Shown here: positions 1 to 7,157 of the stretch, one piece after another
Position numbering within the stretch: the first letter of the stretch is position 1
Layout: each line of letters begins with the position of its first letter
Assembly: GCA_050747245.1 (NCBI GenBank)
Contig: JBOGNO010000017.1
Location: 1 to 64,000, forward strand
Reading direction: 5' to 3'
Length of the DNA stretch: 64,000 bases
Origin: JBOGNO01 sp050747245
GTDB lineage: Bacteria; Acidobacteriota; Terriglobia; Acidiferrales; UBA7541
Translations under genes and position numbers: made by a program
The notes under the pieces: generated by a model
Told to the model about the DNA's origin: nothing
What the model saw: only the letters and a program-made list of their open reading frames with translations
The model's database searches: none

Positions 1-1
1 G

Positions 2-31
2 CCCCATCCTTCGCGGAGCGAAGGGTGGGGT
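2..31. repeat. REP-like palindrome, copy 1
   Basis: CCCCATCCTTCGC is followed after a 4-base loop by GCGAAGGGTGGGG, giving a 13-bp stem with one G-T pair. The same arms recur at 124-185 and, inverted, at 5685-5722. The copies are intergenic or in a low-complexity coding region, as expected for a dispersed palindromic repeat. Confidence 0.7.
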
Positions 32-123
32 CTTCAATTCCTGTTCGAGTCGTTTCCTTCTTCGTAGGGGCGCTGCTTGCTGCGCCCGCGCTTCAATCTT
101 TATTGGTTCGCTTTTGCCGGGTG

Positions 124-185
124 CCCCATCCTTCGCGCAGCGCGCACTTTGCGTCCCGGACGCATCCGCGGGGCGAAGGGTGGGG
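124..185. repeat. REP-like palindrome, copy 2 (long loop)
   Basis: The left arm CCCCATCCTTCGC and right arm GCGAAGGGTGGGG are the same as in copy 1, but they enclose a longer central segment that contains a second small palindrome (GCGTCCCGGACGC). The first 216 bases of the window hold these two copies and no credible gene. Confidence 0.65.
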
Positions 186-216
186 TTTCTCGCAGTTCGC
201 TGCGCCTCCCGCTCCT

Positions 217-1626
217 TCATCCGCAGGATTCCATCAGACGTCGTAGCGGCGGGCTGAGCGGAGGAATGTAATCTTCCCACGAAAGCCGTCCGCTGCGGAT
301 TGGAAACTCAGGATAAGTCCGCGCCACGCGCTCCTCGAAAAGAACGCCCATCCGCGCCATCGTCCGCAAGTGGTTCACCACCGTCTTCTGAATCGCGCAG
401 CGCACGCTATCCGCCTCGCGATCGAGCGCTTCCATCACCGTGAATATTTTTTCATCTAAGTCGGCCTCATTCACCTTCAGCATCAGGTGCGCGTGTCCCC
501 GTTCGAGCATCAACCCTCGGATGCGCTCGTCCATCGTCACGCCCGCCGAAGGCACTCCCGCGGGCATCGACGTGACGATGGCGTGATACCGCGACGATAC
601 CATCCGGTCGCAGCGCCGCAGTATGCTCACCAGCTCGTACATGTCGTAGCGTTCGGATGTAAATACCGGCGCCCCGCCGAGCTTTTCCCCCAGCCGCGCG
701 CACGCCTCCCGGTCGAGGCGCTCCATCCCCACGACGATCACGAACGCCCCGCGCTCCCTCTTATACCGATCCGCCGCCCGCGCAAATGCATTCAAATATT
801 TTTCGTACGCCTCATCCACCGCGCGTCCGCCACGGTGAAAATAAATCGTCCGGTAGTAGGTTTTCTTGTAGGTACCCGCGGTGGCATGCGCGAACCACTT
901 CCAAAGCGACGCGTTCACCGGCCACCAGAACGGATTGATGGGGCAGAGCACCATCACCTTGGCGCGTCCGTCCCAACCCGCGTCGCGCAGCGTCTTTTCG
1001 CCGTATTCCGGAGCGCGCGGCTCGAATGTCCACGCCGTATCCGTTCCCAATTCGCTGTGAACCCCGATTTTCCCGAGCGCCTCCTGCGAGCCTTTGCTCC
1101 GCGTGATAATCAGCGAATCCCGGCAGTATCTCCGGCACATGCGCGCGAGCGTCGCGTCCATCTCGTCCGCGTCGCCGCCGAAACCCACCGAAAGCTTGTT
1201 CTGCGCCGCGGCGATTCCCAGCGCTCCGATCATCATCGTTGTCAGCGCGTTCGCGAATTTGCTCTTGAACATCGAGCCTTCGCACGCCACCACGCCGTCA
1301 TGCGCCCACGCCTCGCGAAAAAGGAACGGCGGGTAGACGTCTGGCAGGTGCAGTTGCCGCGCGTCCTCGAAATAGCCTTTCGAATTCTCGAAATTCTGCG
1401 ACATCACTGAGAGCGCCACGTTTTCCGGTCCCAGGATTCTCTTCACCTGCCGCACGATTTCTTCCACGCGCAGGTCGGAGCCGGTGTTGCGCGTGCCGTT
1501 ATACCCCGCGAGCAGCAGGCGGAGCTTCCGCCCGGGCCGCCACCGCTCGCCCGCTCCCATCATCCATTTCACTTTGGAATACTCGGCGAGCCCGCTTACC
1601 CACGCTTCGAGAAGCAGGTCCATCAT
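217..1626 (-). CDS. Polysaccharide pyruvyl transferase family protein
   Basis: This 469-residue protein resembles the polysaccharide pyruvyl transferase family (CsaB/WcaK type), which moves pyruvate from phosphoenolpyruvate onto glycan hydroxyls or has related GT-B-like roles. The family glycine-rich opening GYNGTRNTGSD is at residues 41-51, and the late SRYHAIV segment matches the conserved S-R-x-H region. No signal peptide or membrane segment is visible, so it is probably cytoplasmic. Its ATG overlaps the stop of the upstream reductase gene by 4 bases, so the two are likely translationally coupled. Two adjacent ATG codons are possible starts. Substrate unknown; the lipid-type neighbours suggest a glycolipid or cell-envelope glycan. 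Confidence 0.8.
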   Translation of the reverse strand: MMDLLLEAWVSGLAEYSKVKWMMGAGERWRPGRKLRLLLAGYNGTRNTGSDLRVEEIVRQVKRILGPENVALSVMSQNFENSKGYFEDARQLHLPDVYPPFLFREAWAHDGVVACEGSMFKSKFANALTTMMIGALGIAAAQNKLSVGFGGDADEMDATLARMCRRYCRDSLIITRSKGSQEALGKIGVHSELGTDTAWTFEPRAPEYGEKTLRDAGWDGRAKVMVLCPINPFWWPVNASLWKWFAHATAGTYKKTYYRTIYFHRGGRAVDEAYEKYLNAFARAADRYKRERGAFVIVVGMERLDREACARLGEKLGGAPVFTSERYDMYELVSILRRCDRMVSSRYHAIVTSMPAGVPSAGVTMDERIRGLMLERGHAHLMLKVNEADLDEKIFTVMEALDREADSVRCAIQKTVVNHLRTMARMGVLFEERVARTYPEFPIRSGRLSWEDYIPPLSPPLRRLMESCG

Positions 1627-2819
1627 CCCGCGGATTCTCCCCTAGAAATTTCGAGCGGCTTTCCCGGGTCCTTGCCACCGGCTCCTTTGCGCAGCGGCTG
1701 TCCGGGAGCGAGCGGCCAATCAATGTAGGGGTAATGGAATTTGCTCTTGCGGCTGAATTCGTAAAGCCCCGCGCAATACCGCGAAAATGGCGCGGGCGCT
1801 CTTCCCATTTCCGCCGTCACTCGCGTATTGTCGAAAACCGTATCCCATACGAGGTAGGGAAGAAACACTTTCAACAGCGTTGCCACGCCGCCGATTTTTC
1901 CCTTGCGGTTCGCGAGCGTCTTCACCAGCGACCGCGAAGTCCCCTCCAGCCGCGGCGCGAATATCGGCCCGCGTTTTCCCTGCGCCTTCGCCAGCGCCGC
2001 CGTCAACTGCTGAAACGTCTCGGAAGCCTTTCCCGAAGAAAGGTGATATGTGCTGTGCTCCGTTTTTTGTTTCTGGTGAAGCGTGCTGATCGCCTCCGCC
2101 ACGTAGTCCACCGGCACGATGTCTATGCGGTCATCGGGACGGAACGGCAGCACCGGCAGCCCCGCCAGAAACACGAACGCCTTCACCATCTCGAATTGAT
2201 TTGTTTCCGGACGCCGGCTGTCCCCCAGCACGATGCTCGGCCGGAAAATCGTGAGCGGCACGTCCGGCAGCAGCTCGCGCACCATGTATTCGCTGAATTT
2301 TTTCGTCCGCGCGTAGGGGTCGTAGTCCGAGCGGTGCCAGTCGATCGCCGAATCTTCGTGCACCGTTTCGTGTTCGCGCTGACCCGCCACGGCCACCGTG
2401 CTCACGTGGCTGAATCGGCGCAGGCCGTGTTCCTTTTTCGCGCGCCCCGCGAGCTGAATTACGTGCAGAGTTCCCCGCAGGTTCACGTTCAGGCAATTTT
2501 TTTCGCTCTTGCGGTTGAGCGAAGCCGCGCAGTGAATCACAGAATCCGTCGTCCCCGCGAGCTGTCCATACTCTTTCTCGTCGAGCCCGAATTTCGCGCT
2601 GGTCAGGTCGCCGCGAAAAATCTCGATCCGCGTTTCCACGTATTCCGCGAACGCTTCGAAGTCCATATGAATCTGCAGCGACTGCCACAGCCGCTGCCGC
2701 GCGTCCTCTTCGTCCGCCGCGCGCACCAGCAGATTCAGCCGCTCGCCCGAATACTTCAGCAGATTCGCGGCCACGTGCGCCCCGATGTACCCGGTTGATC
2801 CCGTGAGGAAGATTGCCAC
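1623..2819 (-). CDS. NAD(P)-binding SDR / thioester-reductase-like protein
   Basis: This 398-residue protein is an extended short-chain dehydrogenase of the Male-sterility/NAD_binding_4 type. The Rossmann motif GSTGYIG is at residues 7-13, HVST lies near residue 140, and the catalytic pair Tyr169 and Lys173 is in YARTK. Such enzymes reduce acyl thioesters or act on sugar nucleotides. The partner gene upstream is a fatty acyl-CoA reductase fusion, which favours an acyl substrate. The start is GTG, 11 bases after the upstream stop, with only a distant GGGAG as a ribosome-binding site. Operon position: second of three minus-strand genes. Exact reaction unknown. Confidence 0.78.
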   Translation of the reverse strand: MAIFLTGSTGYIGAHVAANLLKYSGERLNLLVRAADEEDARQRLWQSLQIHMDFEAFAEYVETRIEIFRGDLTSAKFGLDEKEYGQLAGTTDSVIHCAASLNRKSEKNCLNVNLRGTLHVIQLAGRAKKEHGLRRFSHVSTVAVAGQREHETVHEDSAIDWHRSDYDPYARTKKFSEYMVRELLPDVPLTIFRPSIVLGDSRRPETNQFEMVKAFVFLAGLPVLPFRPDDRIDIVPVDYVAEAISTLHQKQKTEHSTYHLSSGKASETFQQLTAALAKAQGKRGPIFAPRLEGTSRSLVKTLANRKGKIGGVATLLKVFLPYLVWDTVFDNTRVTAEMGRAPAPFSRYCAGLYEFSRKSKFHYPYIDWPLAPGQPLRKGAGGKDPGKPLEISRGESAG

Positions 2820-2830
2820 CGTCGTCGCGC

Positions 2831-5173
2831 TCAGCTCCCGCTCGCCGGAGCGGTTCGCCCGATTTCCGCCCGCGCCGTTTCTTCCACCGGCCGCATTTCC
2901 GCCGACATTTGAATTTCCCTTCGCGGCCGCGCCTCCAGCGCGCGCCCTTCAATCAGTGGATAGGACCATTTTCGCAGCGCGGGAATGTGCACGTTGATCC
3001 AGTAATCCCACCAATCCACGGCTTGCGCATCGTAACCGAATGTCGCGCGCTCTTCCGCCGGCAGCGCCTCATCGAGCCGCGCGATATTGTCCGCCTCGAA
3101 AACGTATTCGTTCTGCAGTATGAACGGCTCGAAGAGCTCGATCAGCTTGATGGTCCGCTCGAGTTCGCGTTCCCGCCGCGCCATCGGCGGCTTCGGCAGC
3201 CGCAGCGTCGTCGCGCTCCGGTTGATGATTTGCACGATGGCCTTTTGCGCCGGAGCCGAAAGCCTTTTGTAGCGTTCCTTCGACACGGGAATCGCATCGA
3301 ATTTCGTTCGCAGCCAGTGCTGGAAGCCGTCTTGTGCGCGGTAATGTTTTCGGTGCGCGAGCCCCGTCAGCTCGATGGATCGCCCCATGTTGCACGGGTT
3401 GCTCACCGAAGTTGCCAGTTGGTACACGCGCTCGTGACGCCGTTCCACGAGTGCCGCCGCGATGAGCATCATTCCTTGCGTCACCAGGTCCACGGGAATA
3501 ATGTCCAGGCACTTGCGCTCGTTCGTCGGCAGTTGCCGGAAATAAGTCCCCAGCAAATACGATAGCGACGCCGAAGTATTGATCCCCTCGTTCCATCCGC
3601 GGAAGGGAATTTCCAGCGACGATTCCACGATGGCCGGACGCACCACGGCAATCGGCAAATCCGCTCCTCGCCGCGCCAGAAGCGATTCCGCCAGGCTCTT
3701 CGTGAACGTGTATGTGTTCGGCCAACCGAGTTCCTGCGCGCGCCGCGTGCCCGCCTCCGTCAAACTTTCCCGCAGCCAGCGCACGCGGTTCTTGCGAATC
3801 TGATTTTCGAGCGCGGCGCCTCTTAAATCTTTCGCCGCGTGTTCCTTTTCCACCGCATGCTTCCGCAGCTCGGCGGTCAGCTCTGCGCTTTCCGCGAGCG
3901 CCTCGGTTTCGCGCACCAGATTTTCGAGCCGCTGCCACTCCTTTTCGGCGTCAAATCCCGCCCTCTCTTTCGGCGAATAATCGGGCGTCACCTCTTCGCG
4001 GATTCTCCCGTCGCGCATTCCCGCTACATAGCAAGTCGAAAGGTGCAACAGCGCCGCGTGCTCGCACGCGCGCAAAAATTCCACCAGGTTCGCCGCAGCG
4101 CGCACGTTTCCCGCGAGCGCCTCGCGCAAATCCGGATTGAAATCCGTGAGCCCTGAAGAATTCACCACCAGGTCGAGCGTTTTCTCGAGCCGCTCCCTCG
4201 TCGCCCTTTCGATCCCCAACCCTTCACGGCTCGCGTCACCTTCCACCACTTCCACGCGCTCGCTCAGAAACTTTCCGAATCCCGCGCCGTATTTTTCGTG
4301 CAGCGGCTCGAATACCGGAGACTCTTCCACAGCCATCTGGAACCGCTGCCACGCCGTCCGCAACCTGTTGCGCCGCACCAGCAGCGTCACGCGTCCCGCC
4401 TCCGGCACGTGAGTCAGCAGATGCGCCAGCCAAACTTTCCCGATGAACCCCGTTCCCCCGATGAGCAGGATATTTTTTCCCCGCAGAGCTTCTCGCACCG
4501 ATAGACGCTCTTTTCGCGCGTCCGTTTTGTAATCCACCACCGGCAATTTCACCTTCGCGCTGGGACGCTCCGCGGAGCGAATCGCCCGCCCGAGCAATTC
4601 GTAATTTCCCGCGAACCCCAGGTCCTGCGTCATCCGCGCCGCGTCCCTGCGCCCGCTCGGTTGATTGCCCGTAAACCGCGCGAAGATCCCGCGCGGCCGT
4701 ATCACCGGCTCGACCAGCCGCCCCGTGGCGAACCCGTCGCGAAATTCCATGTGATTGGCGATCAGCCTTTCGACCCCCAGATGCTTCGCCAGCGGCCGCA
4801 TCACGTGGTCGAGCCCCTGGCTCACCAGGATCACGTTTTCGCCGCGCTCCATGGCCTCGCCGAGCAGCGCCACGCCGCTCGTTTTCAGCTCCGGCTTGAG
4901 CTTGTATTCGAAATATTCTTCGCCCAGCAAATCCAGCCGGTCGCGGCTCACCCCGCGCAGCACCGCATGGAGCAGCCGCGTGGCCATCACCCGGTGCGTG
5001 CAGTAGAGCGCCGGACGCGCCACCGCCATCGTGCCCATGGCCCCGCGCCGCGCCCAGCGTTCCAGAAAGCTCTGCGCGTTCCACGCGAAGAACCCCACCG
5101 GCCGCACCGCCGTCAAGTTCAGCAGGCTCCCCTCCACCCGCCAGAACGTCTCCCCTTGTATCCCCTTTTCCAT
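2831..5173 (-). CDS. Degenerate HAD domain fused to fatty acyl-CoA reductase
   Basis: This 780-residue protein has two parts. Residues 8-200 resemble HAD-IB phosphatases (VILVSQGLDHVMRPLAKHLG matches the motif II region), but the nucleophile motif expected as DxDGTL reads RVEGSL (12-17), and no motif IV acidic pair follows, so phosphatase activity is unlikely. Residues 230-720 form a fatty acyl reductase: GGTGFIG at 239-245, catalytic Tyr488 and Lys492 in YTFTK, and a C-terminal sterile-like helical region. FAR enzymes reduce acyl-CoA or acyl-ACP to aldehyde or alcohol. A charged helical insert lies at 405-475. It is first in the operon, with GAGG just before ATG. FAR/HAD combinations are also described in multidomain ether-lipid proteins such as myxobacterial ElbD; a link here is inference. 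Confidence 0.8.
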   Translation of the reverse strand: MEKGIQGETFWRVEGSLLNLTAVRPVGFFAWNAQSFLERWARRGAMGTMAVARPALYCTHRVMATRLLHAVLRGVSRDRLDLLGEEYFEYKLKPELKTSGVALLGEAMERGENVILVSQGLDHVMRPLAKHLGVERLIANHMEFRDGFATGRLVEPVIRPRGIFARFTGNQPSGRRDAARMTQDLGFAGNYELLGRAIRSAERPSAKVKLPVVDYKTDARKERLSVREALRGKNILLIGGTGFIGKVWLAHLLTHVPEAGRVTLLVRRNRLRTAWQRFQMAVEESPVFEPLHEKYGAGFGKFLSERVEVVEGDASREGLGIERATRERLEKTLDLVVNSSGLTDFNPDLREALAGNVRAAANLVEFLRACEHAALLHLSTCYVAGMRDGRIREEVTPDYSPKERAGFDAEKEWQRLENLVRETEALAESAELTAELRKHAVEKEHAAKDLRGAALENQIRKNRVRWLRESLTEAGTRRAQELGWPNTYTFTKSLAESLLARRGADLPIAVVRPAIVESSLEIPFRGWNEGINTSASLSYLLGTYFRQLPTNERKCLDIIPVDLVTQGMMLIAAALVERRHERVYQLATSVSNPCNMGRSIELTGLAHRKHYRAQDGFQHWLRTKFDAIPVSKERYKRLSAPAQKAIVQIINRSATTLRLPKPPMARRERELERTIKLIELFEPFILQNEYVFEADNIARLDEALPAEERATFGYDAQAVDWWDYWINVHIPALRKWSYPLIEGRALEARPRREIQMSAEMRPVEETARAEIGRTAPASGS

Positions 5174-5469
5174 TTCCTCTTTTTGCCCGCTCTCACCGCT
5201 ACTTTAAATGGCGCTTCTTTCGCCTTCTGCTGTTCGGCGTTTTCTAACTTCCAGCTCTTGGAATCTCGTAACCGTAGCACTCTCCCCAACTCGAATCAAG
5301 AAACCCGCGCTCTTTGCGCCGAGCGTTGGCAACTTAATTCAGTTTCGGACCTTCGATGCTGCTTGAAATTCTTGTTTTCAAGTTTGCCGGAGAAAATTTT
5401 CAGGGCATTTTAGGTTCCTTCCCGGATTTTTGATTTGTCCCGATTAGACATGGTCTCGCCCATTTGTTC
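5174..5469. other. Intergenic region without a gene
   Basis: About 300 bases separate the acyl-reductase operon from the 3' end of the next minus-strand gene. No credible open reading frame was found. It holds the palindrome at 5362-5382 and a TGTCCCGATTAGA motif at 5436-5448 belonging to the repeated element discussed with the next gene. The promoter of the acyl-reductase operon should lie here but could not be assigned. Confidence 0.6.
5362..5382. promoter_or_regulatory. 7-7-7 inverted repeat upstream of acyl-reductase operon
   Basis: CTTGAAA and TTTCAAG are perfect inverted arms separated by 7 bases, about 190 bases upstream of the start of the HAD-acyl reductase gene. The size and symmetry fit a dimeric regulator site, but no regulator is encoded nearby and the match could be chance. 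Confidence 0.3.
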
Positions 5470-6510
5470 TCAATAGTTTGGGTCGGTTTCTATTCGCAAG
5501 GGTGTCCCGATTAGAATTGTTTTTGTGCGCTCTTTTTCGGGGCGAATTTTCTTTGGCGCGGCGGGCCGCGGGGCGGGAGCTTGCCGCTGCGCGGAGGGCG
5601 CCGCAGCGCTTCGCGTTGCGGCGGAGGAGGTGGTGCGCGTGTCCGCCCTGCGAGGGGAGGCTGAGTGCGCAGCAACGTCAGAATCCCCACCCTTCGTCCG
5701 CTGCTGCGGGCGAAGGATGGGGCACCCTGCATCGGCTGGTGCCTCCGCTCTCGGAGCGGAGTCGGAGGTACGCCCGTTCTCGGCTACATCGAATGTCGAA
5801 GATGAGTTGGCGCGCGGGGCGGGGGTGGCGGCGTTTGCGTCGGCGAACTCGGGAACGGACTCGTCGTCGGGGGAGGAGACGTGGTGATATTCGTGGACGA
5901 TGACGATGCGCTTGGTGGGTTCGACCCAACCGCCGGTTTCGTTGAGCGAGGCATAGGCGCGCACAGCGCGCACGAGAGCCGTGGCGGTGAGTTCGACGCC
6001 GCTGGCGCGTTCGATGAGATGTTCGAGAGAACAGGCGAGATTTAGTTTGCGGCGGGCGAAGAGTCCGGCGGCGTGGGCGTGACGATAGACGGCAGAGCGT
6101 CCCGGGAGATCGTATTCCTCGGCGATGTCCCAGGGATCCGCCCAGCGGAGGAAATCGGCTTCGATGGCGGCGCGGTCGCGGTGCTTGCAGATGGCGCAGA
6201 GTCGGGCGTGACGTTGGGGATCGAGGGGCGCCGGGCGGGATTTGCTGGTGTTGCGGGTGCGGAATTTTTTGGCGGCTTCGGTGAGGACGCGGAGGATCGG
6301 GGAATCGGGCGGGAGGCTAACTCCTTGTGGTTCAGTTGGTTGGGGAGACTCTGGGGGAGGGAGGGATTCCGGCTCAGGATAAAAGACTTCGGTGACGGAA
6401 GAGAGGGGCGTGACCTCGAGGGGCATGGGGGAAAGGCCTTTGGCAATGCGTTCGCGATTGACTTGTTCGTGCATCCAGGCATCGGTGATGGTTTGCAGAT
6501 TTCCGTTCAT
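5470..6510 (-). CDS. Acidobacterial-type hypothetical protein with CxxCxH/HTH-like core
   Basis: This 346-residue protein is of unknown function. The N-terminal 100 residues are proline-rich. A compact core at roughly 115-230 begins CAICKH and continues with a helical segment (WDIAEEYDLPGRSAVYRHAHAAG) resembling a helix-turn-helix. The C-terminal third is low in complexity and ends ILIGTP...DPNY. The chosen ATG is preceded by AAAGGA 6 bases upstream; a longer frame to 6639 is rejected because it would run through the leader hairpin. The gene has its own TTGACA-N17-TACCAT promoter and a leader terminator, so attenuation is likely. DNA encoding ILIGTP is one of a pair of motifs repeated at 53 kb. 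A palindromic repeat is embedded in the low-complexity tail. DNA binding is a guess. Confidence 0.65.
   Translation of the reverse strand: MNGNLQTITDAWMHEQVNRERIAKGLSPMPLEVTPLSSVTEVFYPEPESLPPPESPQPTEPQGVSLPPDSPILRVLTEAAKKFRTRNTSKSRPAPLDPQRHARLCAICKHRDRAAIEADFLRWADPWDIAEEYDLPGRSAVYRHAHAAGLFARRKLNLACSLEHLIERASGVELTATALVRAVRAYASLNETGGWVEPTKRIVIVHEYHHVSSPDDESVPEFADANAATPAPRANSSSTFDVAENGRTSDSAPRAEAPADAGCPILRPQQRTKGGDSDVAAHSASPRRADTRTTSSAATRSAAAPSAQRQAPAPRPAAPKKIRPEKERTKTILIGTPLRIETDPNY
5685..5722. repeat. REP-like palindrome inside a coding region, copy 3
   Basis: CCCCACCCTTCG and CGAAGGATGGGG are the inverted form of the arms at 2-31 and 124-185. Here the element lies within the hypothetical gene at about residues 263-275 and stays open in frame, in the low-complexity tail. 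Confidence 0.65.
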
Positions 6511-6560
6511 TTTTTCGTCCTTTTTCGAGTTTTTTGTTCGTGGAGGAGGCGGTGGGGGTC

Positions 6561-6595
6561 CCAAAAAACAAACGGCGAGGCAGATGTGCCTCGCC
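6561..6595 (-). terminator. Leader terminator (probable attenuator)
   Basis: On the minus strand GGCGAGGCA pairs with TGCCTCGCC across a 4-base loop (a perfect 9-bp GC-rich stem at 6574-6595), followed directly by GTTTGTTTTTTGG. This is a standard intrinsic terminator. It lies between the promoter at 6630-6658 and the start codon at 6510, so it sits in the 5' leader rather than at a gene end. No antiterminator pairing was identified. Confidence 0.75.
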
Positions 6596-6629
6596 TTTGA
6601 AACCGCTGCGGCGGCCTCAAGCACATAGA

Positions 6630-6658
6630 ATGGTAGCACAGATTAATTAGAATGTCAA
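6630..6658 (-). promoter_or_regulatory. Promoter TTGACA-N17-TACCAT
   Basis: A perfect -35 hexamer (6653-6658) is followed by exactly 17 bases and TACCAT (6630-6635). The spacer resembles that of the promoter at 53185-53213: TTCTAATTAATCTGTGC here, TTCTACTTAATCTATGC there. It would give a leader of about 115 bases for the gene starting at 6510. Confidence 0.7.
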
Positions 6659-6811
6659 GTGCAAATCGAGAGCCGAAATCAGAAATTAGAAGGCAGAAAT
6701 CAGAATTTGGAAGCAGAAGAGGCGAATGGCGGCGGTTTGAGAGTCAAGTTCGCACGGCAAAGTCCCCACTCTTCTCCCGCAAGGATGGGGCGCCTGGGAC
6801 GCAAAAGCTAA

Positions 6812-6979
6812 ACTATAGAGTCATGAAGGCAAGAAAGAGAAAGCGGCGTCAAGCCGCCGCACTCCAAATGAGCAACGAAAGACATGAAATATAGAGGCAG
6901 GGAGGCAAGAGACGGAAAGCGGCGTCGAGCCGTCCCGTGGCACCATCCGGGACGCAAAAAGCGCGCCGCACTCCAAAGG
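6812..6979. repeat. Two direct copies of a palindromic repeat, one with a nested hairpin
   Basis: Copy A (6812-6869) and copy B (6889-6979) share TATAGAG..AGGCAAGA, then GAAAGCGGCGTC, and end with GCCGCACTCCAAA. Copy B is longer by an internal segment that carries its own inverted repeat (GTCCCG...CGGGAC). The arrangement looks like a short palindromic element interrupted by another. Confidence 0.6.
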
Positions 6980-7052
6980 TGGTTTCAGCTGGGTTGACAT
7001 CCCCGTAGCAGGGCTCGCAAGGGCACCGAGGTTTCCGCCGCGCCGACAAGAT

Positions 7053-7079
7053 CCCCACATGCATACTCGGCATGTGGGG
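7053..7079. repeat. Perfect 10-bp hairpin
   Basis: CCCCACATGC and GCATGTGGGG pair across 7 bases. It is 79 bases past the end of the CRTAC1-like operon. It lacks a T-run on the minus strand, so it is more likely a dispersed palindrome or RNA-stabilising stem than a canonical terminator. Confidence 0.5.
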
Positions 7080-7157
7080 CACGCAGCGACAACGAATGTT
7101 AGGAAGAGGGAAAAGCAGCCGCTACAAAACCGAACTGAATTGAGGACGGGCGGGGAG

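Larger units (their letters stand above)
6659..7157. other. Repeat-rich intergenic region
   Basis: About 500 bases without a credible gene. It contains a degenerate REP-like piece (6764-6790, CCCCACTCTT...AAGGATGGGG), a pair of related repeats (6812-6979) and a 10-bp hairpin (7053-7079). It lies between the promoter of the hypothetical gene and the 3' end of the CRTAC1-like operon. Confidence 0.6.

Noticed and set aside
25..271. Two short frames at the start of the window
   Set aside because: Both lie in and around the REP-like palindromes and have no ribosome-binding site.
1734..2798. 354-codon plus-strand frame over the SDR gene
   Set aside because: The opposite strand has intact SDR motifs in frame. 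This frame is Arg-rich, as typical of a GC-rich shadow.
6511..6639. N-terminal extension of the hypothetical gene
   Set aside because: The extension would be translated through the leader hairpin with T-run; the ATG at 6510 has AAAGGA and begins the conserved-looking sequence.
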